From contig NW_026705236.1 in assembly GCF_029867415.1 (NCBI RefSeq), positions 434,001-498,000 on the forward strand: a DNA stretch of 64,000 nucleotides, written 5' to 3'. The notes under the pieces are model-generated. The model did no database searches. It worked only from the letters and a program-made list of their open reading frames with translations, and was not told the origin of the DNA. Positions 1 to 11,764 of the stretch are shown here, piece by piece; positions within the stretch are counted from its first letter, which is position 1; every line of letters begins with the position of its first letter. A program made the translations under genes and the position numbers. The stretch is from Vicia villosa. Lineage: Eukaryota; Streptophyta; Magnoliopsida; Fabales; Fabaceae.

Positions 1-1874
1 GGAATTTTAGAATTTGGAGGCACTATCATTTGGCCATCTTTTACTAGTAAATCAAATATTTCGTCACACTTAGTGACATCAAACGTGTAAGTTTTCTTGG
101 GAAATCTATCACTTTTATCATTATCTACTGGATTTCTTCCATTAGAAGGGGTGAGTAATTTGCAAGCATAGGGTGGCGCTTCCTTTAACTCGGCGAGATC
201 TATTTCAACCTCTTCCATGTCGCATGAGTCTTCGAAAGGTTCGCCATCAACTTCGTCTGCTTCGACGTATGCTACTCTTTCCTTCTTATGACTCTTACTA
301 GCTCTGGCCTTTTCTGCCTTTAACCGTTCGACTTGTCGAACTCTATCTGCCAACTGGGCCATATCTCTTAGGTATTGAGTATCCAGTTTCTTTCGAATTG
401 AATAATCTAGGCCACCTGCAGCCATTTCAACTAATTCATGCTCCGGGACAGTCGTGAAGCATCTTGATTTCAACAAACGGAACCTGTTTAAGTAATCGTC
501 AATAGACTCCGAGAATTTCCTCTTGATGCTAGCCAGTTATTTCAAACTTATCTTGGTTTGACCCATGTAAAATTGTTCATGGAATAATCTCTCCAAGTGG
601 GCCCATGCATCTATAGAATTTGGAGGTAAGGTAGTAAACCACACAAACGCATTTTTTGTCAGCGAACTAGGGAAGTATTTAATCCTTAAATCCTCATTCC
701 CTGCTAAGTCTCCGGCTTCTGTCAGATACCTGGCAATATGTTCTACTGTTGATTCATTCGTGTCCCCTGAAAACTTAGTAAATTTTGGCACTTTGGTGCC
801 CCTTGGCAACTCTGTTTGCATGATATAATCTGCTATGGGAGATGTATAATTTGGACGTCGAAGTCCAGTACTGAGGCCATTATTGGCCATAACTCTCTCT
901 ATCATAGCAGTTAAGTTATTTTCTGTGGCTAGGTTTTCTCTCCTGACTCTCTGAACTACTTCGTCTGGGTGTTCGTTCCTACCTACTACCCTTAATCTGG
1001 GTCTCTCCTCCTCGAACTCTTGTTGAGCAGGGATAATTCTTCGGTTCGAAGCTTCTAGATCTATTACCCGATCCCTTTCGACCGTTGTTGTTCTCTGTGG
1101 AGGGATTACGCCAGCAGTGGTTGCATTAGGTGGAGGCACTGCATTTTGGACACGTTCTAGAATGGGGTCTCCTTCTCGATAAAAGGATTGGTTATTTCTC
1201 CGCCTGGGTTGTGGAACACCCATGAATTCTGTCATTCGATTCATTTGGGATGATATATTTTGAAAGGTTTCCACATTCTCCCGATTTGTATTAGCAATAT
1301 TTGTTGCTAAAGGATTTAAGATTGACGATAATTCTCTGGCCAGGGTTCCTAACATATCGTGATTACTTGCGTCCATCTCTTGTTGGAATGCTGCTTGATT
1401 ACTTGTGGTAAAATTGGGTATTTGGGCAGAGAAGCCAGTATTTTGTGCGCTACGACCTACTGAACCAGCATTTGGCGAAAATGTCGCGGGGTTAGTTGTA
1501 GTGTATGTAGGTCCCGCTCCTCGTGTACCTGTCATGTATGGATATGGCATTCCATATTGACTGTTTGGTCTCCATTCGAACGCAGATGATCCAGGGGAGA
1601 ATAATTGGTTTGCAGCATTCGTCGAAGCAAGTTGCATCTCACTTGCACTTGAGGATGGAGGTGCGGTAGTCGATACCGAAACTGGAATAGTCCCTGTCGC
1701 TGCTGTATTGTTTTCAGGTATAGCCTGGGAACTATCCATGGGTCTCGATCCATTTGGACCTGGTATGTTCCGCGCTCCTTGAGTAGAAGTCGAAACATGC
1801 GCAGAATTTGCTGCTCCTGTTCCTGACCCTTGTGGGGGATCTTGATCTCCCTTCGTATTGGTCGTAACAACCAT
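1..1874 (-). pseudogene. Ty3/gypsy gag (N-terminal and central part), one internal stop, runs off left edge
   Basis: This is the Gag (capsid precursor) of a minus-strand LTR retrotransposon. The start ATG at 1874-1872 opens a Gln/Ser/Thr-rich, probably disordered N-terminus. It is followed by a retrotransposon-gag domain in the 600-900 bp range, with the signature KVPKFTKFSGDTNESTVEHI and later AWAHLERLFHEQF. The frame is open to a TAA at 537-539 and then continues in the same frame to base 1 with typical Gag sequence (DDYLNRFRLLKSRCF). A single point stop therefore breaks it. Protease and pol would lie left of the window. A solo LTR sits 17 bp upstream of the ATG and separates Gag from its primer site. 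The family is inferred from the gag domain only. Confidence 0.8.
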
Positions 1875-2432
1875 TTTCTTGTTGTACCTTCTGTCATACC
1901 CCAAAATTTACCCGATATACTCTACATTTGCCAATTTATTAAGAGCGTTAAAAATTAGGAGCCATAGGGTTTAGTATACCTATTATTAAACTCGATCTCT
2001 TATAAAATGCCCTTATAAATTGATTAAAACAAAATGGAGGTATGAATAGCAAATGCTTAAGATCTAATTTGATATTGGGCCATTTGTTTTATTTTTATTC
2101 TCCTCATTCGTTTATCTATTTTATCATTTTTCTATTTCATCAAATAATACTATTATTACTAACTAAGGGTTAACTACCTATTATCAATTATTATTAATAT
2201 TTTTTGATATTATGGTCATTAAGTTAAATAATTAGAATTATTAGTTTTATTAAGGTCATTAGAATTAATTATAAGGTTTGTTAATATTAGTTGGTTTATT
2301 ATTATTATTGATAATTATCATTTATTGAGTATTATTGTTTTATAGGATTATTATTAGTAATTAGTATTAGTTGTTATTAGGATTATTATTATTAAATATT
2401 ATTATCACTAACTATTATTATTAGAGAAAATG

Positions 2433-2597
2433 GGTGATGCACTGACAGTGTAAAAAAGTTTTACACTGTCAACCAATCACGACTTTGTTAAGCACCAAGT
2501 CATACTTTAAATCTTAAATTACTGATATGATGTGGCAAAATAAAATGTTTCTATTGGATGACAGTGTAAAGATTTTTTACACTGTCAGTGCACTACC
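2433..2597. mobile_element. MITE with hairpin ends
   Basis: This 165-bp element has inverted ends, GGTGATGCACTGACAGTG on the left and the near-complement reading inward from ACTACC on the right. Each end is itself a 29-bp hairpin (2443-2471 and 2559-2587) built from TGACAGTGTAAA and its complement, so the motif occurs four times. It has no coding capacity. A target duplication is not clear in the AT-rich flanks. Confidence 0.7.
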
Positions 2598-3478
2598 TTT
2601 TAACTCTTATTATTATTAAAATAAAAATAAAATTAAAAAAAAACAAAACAAGTTCTTCACGTTTCATGGGAAAAAAGGGATTGGATTTATAAGAACAAAG
2701 ATTTCAAAAAAAACAAATATGGTAATTGAATCTCAATCACCATTTATGAGATTCAATCAAGAATCAGTGAAAAACCTAATTCTCGGCCATACATATACAT
2801 GTCAAAGATGTGCAGCCAAGGGGAGGGTTTTTTTCACGAGGTTTTGCAGCCAAAGAACCCCACACGAAACCTGAAAAAACCGTGGTGCACAAGGAGGTTG
2901 CAGACAAGGTTCTCTGTGGTTTCAAGCGATTCTGAACATCAAGCCAAATTCCTGGAGTATCCCTGAAGCTTATTCATCCTTCATAGACATCCAACAGGCT
3001 CAGAATTGGCGCGTATACATCACGGTTTGCTTTAAAAAAAATCGATTTCGTTCGTGTTCATTCACGCGTGATTAATAAGTTTTAATTACATATTTCGATT
3101 CATAGTGATGTATAGAATGTTTCTAATGTATTTAATTTGGGTTTTGGTTGAGATATAGCAATTTGCCATTGTTAGGTTTAGAAACTCCAAATTAGGGATA
3201 CGGCGTTACAGGTAAAATTGGCCTAAAAGGATGCTACCATGGTGTTCAGAGGGCGAAACCCAATCGATCCATGGTCTTGCCGTGTGTTTTCATTGTGTAT
3301 TGCGTTATTTACAATTTGCAGGGTGTATGGCCACAAACCAGAAAACCGTAGCCATATATATGCAATAGTTTCAGAAAAAAGCATGGAGAAGATGATACTG
3401 TAGCGCGGGTTTCTCGTTTTGAAAAGCATGAAACTGTATTTCTTTTATATAATCTTTACTTCATTATAGAATCAGCTA

Positions 3479-3554
3479 ACGTGTGTAGCGCAGTTGGCCT
3501 AGCAGCGTGAGGTGAGACCCGTGAGGACAGGGTTCGATCCCTGGTGTCTCACCA
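3479..3554 (+). other. tRNA-like module with A and B boxes inside solo LTR
   Basis: TAGCGCAGTTGG at 3486-3497 matches the pol III A box, and GGTTCGATCC at 3531-3540 matches a B box 45 bp downstream, which is tRNA spacing. The B box sits in a 5-bp stem CAGGG/CCCTG. GGTGAGAC (3511-3518) can pair with GTCTCACC (3546-3553), giving a stacked acceptor/T-arm-like hairpin followed by A. A standard cloverleaf with a 7-bp acceptor cannot be drawn, so this is a tRNA-derived or tRNA-mimicking segment rather than a functional tRNA gene. Confidence 0.55.
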
Positions 3555-4798
3555 TTTATTTTCTGTATTTTTTCTGTATGATTCAGTGTATTCTTCCCTG
3601 CATACACCCACGACGTTCCTCACTCTATCACCACCAGATCTCAACGCAGCAAGATCACACGCCCAAGGATCCGCACCTCCACAATGGACCCTCAAGGACA
3701 TGATCCACAGGATAATTACCAGGTTCTTAATATTTTTTTTTTTTTTTTATTTTAGGTTTTAGTTAATTACATTTAGATTTAATTATTTAATTTATTTAGT
3801 TAGAATAGAAATAAGGAAAATTAATTAAGAAAATTAGTGTTAGGGTTATAATTTTTCTCGATTATTTTCCCGATTCTCTCGATTTAATTAATTTAACCCT
3901 AACCATAAAAATCATGAAAACCCTATAAAGGTTTATAATATTACGGTTCGCCCAATCCCATTGGCCACTTGGCCGAAGTCTTTGGATTTAATTTGTTACT
4001 CGTTCCGACTAAACCTATTGGTCGCAATGATTAAGAATCGATTAATTTAATTAATCAAATCCAATAATAAAAACATCAATTCTAACTTCCCCTTTAACGG
4101 ATAAATGACGGATGAATATCCAGCAATGCCCCGTAATCTGTTAGCTATAATGATCAAATCTATTGATCACCGCATCTAACAGTGACATATCAAACCAAGG
4201 TTGTACGCCCAAACCTAAAACACACTAAACCACGATACTACGGATTTTCATCCTTTTCAATCAGGTAATTCAAAATGCCTTTCAAATCACAACTTTCAAA
4301 AAACTACGATAGGCCATTCAAAAAGCCTACAAACAACCTCCATAATCAATTCTAAGGCGTACAACCCTGTGCCCGAACTACGTTGACTCTGATTCTCCCT
4401 AAGGAGATACGTAGGCACGTGGATAACTAAGGCGAGTCCCCCTCTCTAAAATCTCAATTTTCTCCCTATTCAACTCCTTAGCTATTAACCTTAACTTTTG
4501 GCCATAAAACTTTAACCTTAGATTCAAAGGCAATAGGAAAGGGTTGAGGGTGCCTAACACCTTCCTTCGACCTGATTATAATAACTTACCCCGATCTCTA
4601 AACTGCGTAGGGTTTTCTATTCGCCCTTCAGAATAGGTGGCGACTCTAAACCTTTAATTTTTAGGGCAGGTTGCTACACCTTCGTTTGGGAATCGGTTGT
4701 GCACTGTTTGTTAATTTACCGTTCCTAAGGTTCATACAAGGTCTTGATATTTTCTAGACAAAACAAAACAATCGATTAATAACAATCTTTTTGACACC

Positions 4799-4817
4799 GT
4801 CCCACCGGGCGTGCCAA
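4799..4817 (-). other. Primer binding site of the minus-strand gypsy element
   Basis: On the minus strand TTGGCACGCCCGGTGGGAC lies two bases after the LTR end GTAAACA. The position, directly downstream of the 5' LTR, is that of a tRNA primer site. The leader continues to 4684, where the solo LTR interrupts it before gag. Confidence 0.6.
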
Positions 4818-4819
4818 TT

Positions 4820-5768
4820 TGTTTACGGTGATTTCCGGTAAACAACCGCTAGTCTTCCAAACTATAATAAATATGATTTGGTTACTCGCAGGATCGACTA
4901 GATTGATCCTAGGACATAGTCAAATAGGTTGTTATTCATGATAGTTTGAATTATGTCTATGATTGGTGTGTCTCGAAATAAGAAATACTTAATCAAATAA
5001 ATAAAGATTAGCAATCACCTTGTTATACACGTAAATATAACACCAGCGAAAGTTAAAGATAAAACATAAGACAAAACTTGTAAAAATGCAAGAATCTTAA
5101 AGTGCAGAAAAGTTAAGTGCTTCGAAGATAAATGACATGAAAATAAAGAGTGCAGGAATGTAAATGACAGAAAGTAAAAGAAAGCGTAATAATATCGAAA
5201 GATACTTGAATAAAGGAAATACACATGTATTTAAATTGGTGTTGGTGTCATACGTACATTTCTCAGCGAACTCTTTCTCTTAACACTTGATACTTGAGCA
5301 ATATGTGAGTGATTTGTACAAAATGAAAACACGGAATTCTAATATTAAGATCCTTATTTATACTAGTTTCGACCCTAACGGTCCTACGCTAATCTAATGC
5401 CACGTTGTTCGCAGAAAATCCAGGGATGCCATCTGTCTTCGTGCGGTTACATAAACTACTTCGAAATTCAAATCATCCCGCCTGAATCCTCCTTCGACGC
5501 GTGGCAACATAATTATAATCGAGAATGCCACGAAAATACGCTAAGCTTCAGTACTTTGCATATCTCGCAAAAACGTCTAAGTTCCAAAGATCATTCTTCT
5601 CGAAATTAGCTTCGGTGCTCACTATTTTGCTTCAACTTAAACATCATTCTCGAAGCATGGCCATCAGTAGCCATTCTCTATCTTCAAGGATGGTCATCAG
5701 TAATCCATCTTCTTCGAACTTCGAACCTTCGAAGGGCATTTCTTTCAAAATGAAATCTTCAGCTAACA
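4820..5768 (-). repeat. 5' LTR of the minus-strand gypsy element (949 bp)
   Basis: On the minus strand the LTR begins TGTTAGCTGAAG (5768) and ends GTAAACA (4820), giving TG...CA termini. It is followed by the primer site. It contains many TTCGAA-type motifs. Its right edge abuts copia coding sequence at ACCCTCACTTC, so the element is inferred to have inserted into an older copia pol gene. Only this LTR is visible, so the right boundary rests on the termini and the copia frame. Confidence 0.65.
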
Positions 5769-8045
5769 CCCTCACTTCTTTACCCTCCCATAGGAAAGCT
5801 ATAGGCTGCAGATGGGTATTTAAACTAAAAGAAAATTCGAATGATACTATCAACAAACACAAAGCCAGACTTGTGGCAAAAAGTTTTAACCAACAATATG
5901 GCCTTGATTTCCATGAAACTTTCAGACCAGTTGTGAAACTAGGCACAATCAAAGTTATCCTCACCTTAGCCCTAACCTACAGTTTGGATGTTCAACAAAT
6001 AGACATAAATAATGCCTTCCTTAATGGAGCTCTACATGAAGAAATCTATATGCAACAGCCACCTGGCTTTGAAAATGAAAATAAAGCTCTAGTTTGTAAA
6101 ATGAATAGAGCTTTGTATGGGCTAAAGCAGGCACCTAGGTCCTAGTATGAAAAAATACACCAAACACTCTTTCATTTTAGGTTTATTGCAAGCAGGTGTG
6201 ATCATTCATTGTTCATCTACAATCATCAAGGTGTTACCCTTTATGTTCTGGTGTATGTTGATGACATTCTAGTCATAGGGTCATTTGCACATTTGATTCA
6301 TAAGTTGATCAATCAACTTCATGATCAGTTTGCTTTAAAGAAGCTTGGCAAGCCGGAATATTTCCTAGGTATGGAAGTTCACTATCAAAGCAATGGCTTT
6401 CTTGTCCTGACATAAACAAAATACATCAAGGATCTTCTCTTCAAAGTAAATATGGAAACTGCAAATGGAGTATTTGTGCCTATGCTCAGTCATTGCAAAC
6501 CAAGTAAGTTTGGTAATGACTTCTTGGAAGAGCCTCACATTTACAGATTTGTGTCGGAGCTTTACAATATATTACACTTACCAGACCAGATATAGCGTAT
6601 TCTGTTAACAAGGCATGTCAATTCATGTCTACTCCTTTGCAGATGGGTATTTAAACTAAAAGAAAATTCGAATGATACTATCAACAAACACAAAGCCAGA
6701 CTTGTGGCAAAAAGTTTTAACCAACAATATGGCCTTGATTTCCATGAAACTTTCAGACCAGTTGTGAAACTAGGCACAATCAAAGTTATCCTCACCTTAG
6801 CCCTAACCTACAGTTTGGATGTTCAACAAATAGACATAAATAATGCCTTCCTTAATGGAGCTCTACATGAAGAAATCTATATGCAACAGCCACCTGGCTT
6901 TGAAAATGAAAATAAAGCTCTAGTTTGTAAAATGAATAGAGCTTTGTATGGGCTAAAGCAGGCACCTAGGTCCTAGTATGAAAAAATACACCAAACACTC
7001 TTTCATTTTAGGTTTATTGCAAGCAGGTGTGATCATTCATTGTTCATCTACAATCATCAAGGTGTTACCCTTTATGTTCTGGTGTATGTTGATGACATTC
7101 TAGTCATAGGGTCATTTGCACATTTGATTCATAAGTTGATCAATCAACTTCATGATCAGTTTGCTTTAAAGAAGCTTGGCAAGCCGGAATATTTCCTAGG
7201 TATGGAAGTTCACTATCAAAGCAATGGCTTTCTTGTCCTGACATAAACAAAATACATCAAGGATCTTCTCTTCAAAGTAAATATGGAAACTGCAAATGGA
7301 GTATTTGTGCCTATGCTCAGTCATTGCAAACCAAGTAAGTTTGGTAATGACTTCTTGGAAGAGCCTCACATTTACAGATTTGTGTCGGAGCTTTACAATA
7401 TATTACACTTACCAGACCAGATATAGCGTATTCTGTTAACAAGGCATGTCAATTCATGTCTACTCCTTTGCAAAGTCACTGGAGCATGGTAAAGAGGATC
7501 TTGCGCTATCTAAGTGGCTCTGCTACAATGGGTCTGCTTTTATCGCCAGCAACTCCAAGTCAACCTTTGTCTCTCAAAGCCTACAGTGATTCTAATTGGG
7601 CTAATGACTCAGATGATAGAAGATCAACTTCGGGCACCTGTATCTTCATTGGTCCTAATTTGATTTCATGGAGCTCAAAGAAGCAGACACTTGTTGCTAA
7701 GTCCAGTGCAGAAGCAGAATATAGGGCTTTGGCACATACTAATTCAGAGGTACTCTGGCTCGAATCCTTACTTACTGAATTGAAAATCAAATACTTCTCA
7801 CCTACACTACTATGTGATAATCTCAGTGTTGTTCTACTTTCACATAATCCAATCTTACATGCTAGAACAAAGCATATAGAGTTGGATATCCACTTTGTTA
7901 TAGAGAGAGTAATGGCCAGCAAGCTCAAGATATAGCATGTGCCAGCTTCAGCTCAGCTTGCAAACATTATGACCAAGCCCTTACCAAGCATTACCTTCCA
8001 GGATTTAAGAAACAAACTCAAAGTTGTGCTACATTCACCACCTTA
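5769..8045 (+). pseudogene. Ty1/copia reverse transcriptase-RNase H, broken, 5' part missing
   Basis: This is the 3' half of a copia polyprotein. The RT starts within the [11 protein letters not shown] block and shows KSFNQQYGLDFHETF, ALYGLKQAPRS and the catalytic YVDD motif (VLVYVDDILVIG). RNase H follows at 7456-7935 (AYSDSNWANDSDDRRSTSG, AKSSAEAEYRALA). The frame is broken by TAG after KQAPRS, TAA after FLVLT, a frameshift before the [10 protein letters not shown] block, and TAG at 7933-7935. An exact 831-bp segment of the RT is present twice in tandem. The 5' end is cut by the inserted gypsy element; the rest would lie left of the window. Confidence 0.85.
5810..7471 (+). repeat. Exact 831-bp tandem duplication inside copia RT
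   Basis: The segment 5810-6640 is repeated as 6641-7471. By eye both copies are identical, including the shared internal stops. The repeated boundary has the 3-bp microhomology TGC (5807-5809, 6638-6640, 7469-7471). The length is a multiple of three, so the frame is kept across the junction. It could be a recent slippage or microhomology event, or an assembly artefact. Confidence 0.9.
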
Positions 8046-8059
8046 AGCTTGTGGGAGAG

Positions 8060-8290
8060 TATTAGGTGTATATTTGATATATTTACATTTTCACTATATC
8101 ATATGTGTATGCCAACTGTTGCTACTTGATAGATTGGCTTAGATTGTTATTAGGCAGTTAGTCATTGGTAGATTCTATTAGCTTTTGACCAATAGTATTG
8201 TACAGGTTAAACACCTTATCTGTGATTGTAACTATATTGAACACATTACACAAAGCGTATTGGTAATGAAAATCTGTTGAAAGAATGCAG
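8060..8290 (+). repeat. Copia 3' LTR, approximate right end
   Basis: A purine tract AAGCTTGTGGGAGAG (polypurine tract, 8045-8059) follows the RNase H end. An AT-rich LTR begins TATTAGGTGTATATTTG, probably TGTTAG with one change. The right end is uncertain; the sequence loses LTR character near 8290. Confidence 0.55.
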
Positions 8291-8774
8291 AGCATTCTTG
8301 AGTTCTAAGACCTTCGATAGACCCTTATTTAGCCGCAACAATTATAGTGATGTGTTGTTGTTATCCTCTTGTCGAGCTGTAAATTCTTTTGATGCCAAAT
8401 ATTGCATTAAAAGAATATGCAAATTTGTTTCTAGACAAATTTTCAAGAAGCATGTCCCTCAAAAATTTCCCAAAGACTAACCTCTAATATCTATGTAAAT
8501 TAATTTCACATGTTGTAAAAGCTATAAATACATGATTAAAAAAATAACACTAAACTCACATTTTTCATATATGCAATCTTATTTTATTTTTGATTATCAC
8601 AATTTCAATAACTACACTTTTTCCTCTTCTTTATATATAGATTATATGCAATGGGAGGGGATACATATCCTAAATTCCTATGTTATCCTTTATTGAGTAT
8701 TGCACAATATTATCATTGGACATCTTGCTGCAGAAGACAATCTGCAATGATAGTGTGGAATACATCTCGTCCAT
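8291..8774. other. Spacer downstream of zinc transporter gene
   Basis: No coding region recognised. It should contain the 3' UTR and polyadenylation region of the minus-strand transporter gene that ends at 8775, next to the copia LTR. Confidence 0.4.
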
Positions 8775-10676
8775 CTACAAGCCAGTGTCCTCTGGTAAAC
8801 TCAAACGTAGAAAATACAGGCTACACACATGCACCAAACAATAGTAAATTAGTTATAAGAAATCATCTTCATAGGACACTAGTCTAACATTGCTCTTTGA
8901 GATGGAAAAAGATTTATCACCTAGCAGACATGAAAGCCATTCCACAGAAAACAGCTTTAACAGATTGTTTCTGTCCGGCATACTCAAAAGCCAATGGCAG
9001 CATTTCATGAAGGGTTATAAAAGCCATAACACCACCAACTGTAATCATAGCACAATATTCAATAAACTCAATATACATCATAAAGTGCCAAAATAAACAA
9101 TGAATTATTTAGCAGTGCAAACCTGATGCCAGCAAACCCTCAAGAATCTCAGGATTTAGGCTCGTAGGAAATAGACATGCTACATTAAGAAAAACAAAAC
9201 TTCAACATTTCATAATATTATGGTGCTGAGAAAAAAAACAAGCATTGGAATTTGGATATTACCAACAATAACAACACCCAAGGGCTCAGCTAAGCCAGAA
9301 AGTGATGCCAATTTGAATGCTTGCCATTTACTGTACATATTGACAGAAAGTTATAAGTCAAATTGACAGATATTTGAAATAATAATATTATAATAACTCA
9401 TGATTTCATAGCAGGTTTTTACCTTTCTGTTGCAAAATAAACAGGAAGTGCAACCGCAACACCCTATAAAGAATAGAAAACATTACAAATTTTTATGTGA
9501 AACTAAAACTCTGCAATGAAAGCAAGCAAAACTACTAAAATATCAAGAGTTTATACCTCAGGGATATTGTGAAGAGCAATGGCCAATGCAAGGTTAAGAC
9601 CGACACGAAGACCCTATTCATATAAATGTGACAAAAAACAACATAAACATTAGTTAATGTAACAACAACCTTAAAATTGTGAAAGAAGAGGTATTTATAT
9701 TTTTACCTTCATGGATCCAAGGTACACTGCCATGCCTTCTGGAAAGTTATGTAAACTTATACCTATGGCTGTAATAATTCCACTGTATAAAACCTGACGG
9801 CGGCGTTTTTTCATTGTGTTCTTGTTTTCTTCATTACCAACCTTGATGTTTTCAAGCATGTGGCAAAAATTATTCATAAGAGTTAATATGTATCTACATA
9901 TAGAAAATAATAGGAAAGAAAATCAAAGTTCATTAGAGTGACCTTTTTGTTTTTCTTATCTGGAGGAGGAGCTGTTGGTTCTGGAATAAAGTTGGCAACA
10001 AGTGCAAAGAATACAACACCAGAAAAAAACTATATGAAGAAGAAAATAAAACATCATTGTGAGAACAAATATGAAACTACAATGTATAATACTATAATCA
10101 TGTTGAAAAGGGAAAGAGTAAGAGAAGAGAAAGGTTTACCCAAAGGTTGCCTCTTAGGAAGCCAAGTGAGTTTATGGCATTATGAGCAAGATCAAAGAAT
10201 GATATGCTCAGCATTAAACCAGCAGCAAAACCCTATTAATATACAAACTTTTATTATTGGCATTGGCATGTTATGAAGAAATTTCATGGCATTTTATAAC
10301 ATAGACAAAGTGGTAAAACCAATAGAAAATTCATACACGCAACGTAACTATCAGGGTTGGAACCCCGGTGAAGACGTCCAACCTATCAATATCTATTTAT
10401 GCCAGTTGAGTTGGGACTTGCGGACTAAGAGAAGATTTTTATTAGAATAGATAGGACTACCTGTAATAATCCAAGCATTCTCAAACTTGGAGCTTTGCTC
10501 ATGATTACAAAAAGTGCACCTGTTCCATATTCACACATAAACTTTAGTAAAAACACAGTTTATGTCTTCTTCTAAAACATATCTAATGTCTAGAAGAAAC
10601 AGAAACACATACCAATGGAAGTGCTAAAGCCACCAATGGATGAAAGTGCAATACCAAGGAAGAACTGAGAATCCAT
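8775..10676 (-). CDS. ZTP29: ZIP-family zinc transporter, ZTP29-like, 11 exons
   Basis: This is a metal-ion transporter of the ZIP family, expected to move zinc into the cytosol across an internal (ER) membrane. Exons on the minus strand: 10676-10613, 10519-10461, 10232-10140, 10029-9943, 9841-9707, 9613-9557, 9463-9423, 9330-9263, 9179-9123, 9038-8921, 8820-8775. Every intron is GT...AG and the joined frame gives 274 residues ending in TAG, close to the usual length near 276. The start MDSQFFLGIAL is typical of the family. The two metal-binding helix motifs are present: HNFPEG at residues 132-137 and HNIPEG at 161-166. A Lys/Arg-rich loop precedes the first. The last exon (SLYFLRLSLPEDTGL) departs from the usual acidic FLEISLP. 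The gene sits between TEs but shows no stop or frameshift. Subcellular site and substrate are inferred from the family. Confidence 0.92.
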
Positions 10677-11764
10677 GAGGATGACAAGAATGCAAAAGAA
10701 AATATAAATGAGTTTTGAAAAGGATGGTTGGTGCGGTTCTATCACGATTCACAACATATATATACATATTATTATTTTAGTATAAGACCACTACGGGAGG
10801 AAAAGTGAATATATGAAATTAAAATGAGCACATTAAAGAAAGAGATGAATTGTGTTACTGGTCCACGAAAAGAACCTTTTTTTCTTCTCCCATTTTTCAT
10901 GTCACCTTCGGTTCTTCTCAACCTCAATCTCACGACATGACCTACCATATAGTACCTATATCCATATATTTTTTATATTATAACATCAAAATGTTTTCTA
11001 TATATACATTTCTTTTACTTTTTATTTTTTAAAATTTTTTTAAAGGCAAAATAGATATGGTGTTAGGTAGGATTTGATGAAACTAGTAGATATATTATTT
11101 TCTTTTGCATATGCGCGTGTTCAATTTTACGTTGGTGCAAGTCCCACCTCATAAAATGTAATGTTTTGGAGCTTTTGATTAAGGGTAATGGCTAGAATGG
11201 TCCAAAATAGTACATTTTTTCATCGTGGTCCAATTATTTTAAGTCTTTGATTTGATAATTAAAATACTTAAAGGCCATGATATATTTTTTGTAGCTTGTT
11301 TAGTACCTACAATCAACAAAAACTTGTCCATTTCATATGTAGTAAATGGTGACGTTTAGCATGGGTAAGGAAAAGATTAATTCACTATGGTGTAAGTAAC
11401 TTAAACATTATTTAATAAATTTATTATATAAAGAACGATTGAGATTGAAGACTTAAAATTTTTTCTAGGAGTATTCATGTCTAGGGTTAATATGCAAACT
11501 CACTCACCTAAGTCAACTCAATTTTTAATTGACCACCTTAATAACGGGTCTTAACTTTGAGTAACGGGTCTTAAATTTTTAACCCACCAAACTGCAAATT
11601 CAACTTATTGAGATTGATATTTGTTGTACCAACACTATTGACAACATTTGTGGAAACCAACGAGCCATTTTCTACATCATTTCAAACTTCATTTCCGTGT
11701 GCTTTAAGATGTGCTCACATGCAGATCTTTCGAAAAATATAGTATTCACCACATAAAAAGGAGG
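10677..11764. other. Intergenic, upstream of zinc transporter
   Basis: AT-rich sequence without recognisable coding or TE features. It presumably holds the 5' UTR and promoter of the minus-strand transporter gene whose ATG is at 10676. I cannot place a TATA box or start site with confidence. Confidence 0.4.

Larger units (their letters stand above)
1892..4678 (+). mobile_element. Solo LTR, 2787 bp, TSD CCTTC
   Basis: The element starts TGTCATACCCC and ends GCTACA, flanked by the 5-bp direct repeat CCTTC (1887-1891 and 4679-4683). There is no internal region, so it is a solo LTR left by LTR-LTR recombination. It inserted between the gag start and the primer site of the minus-strand gypsy element. 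The body is AT-rich and holds a MITE (2433-2597) and a tRNA-like module (about 3479-3554). It shares its start and several inner blocks with the solo LTR at 54117-58064, so the two are related. Strand is given by convention from the TGTCATACCCC start. Confidence 0.88.

Noticed and set aside
3479..3554. Functional tRNA gene
   Set aside because: A and B boxes are present but no canonical 7-bp acceptor or anticodon stem can be drawn.
8291..8774. Additional host gene from the short frame at 8277-8480
   Set aside because: Overlaps the copia LTR end, no motif, and most of the region is expected 3' UTR of the transporter gene.
9938..10276. Plus-strand ORF of 112 residues
   Set aside because: It lies across exons 3 and 4 and an intron of the minus-strand zinc transporter.
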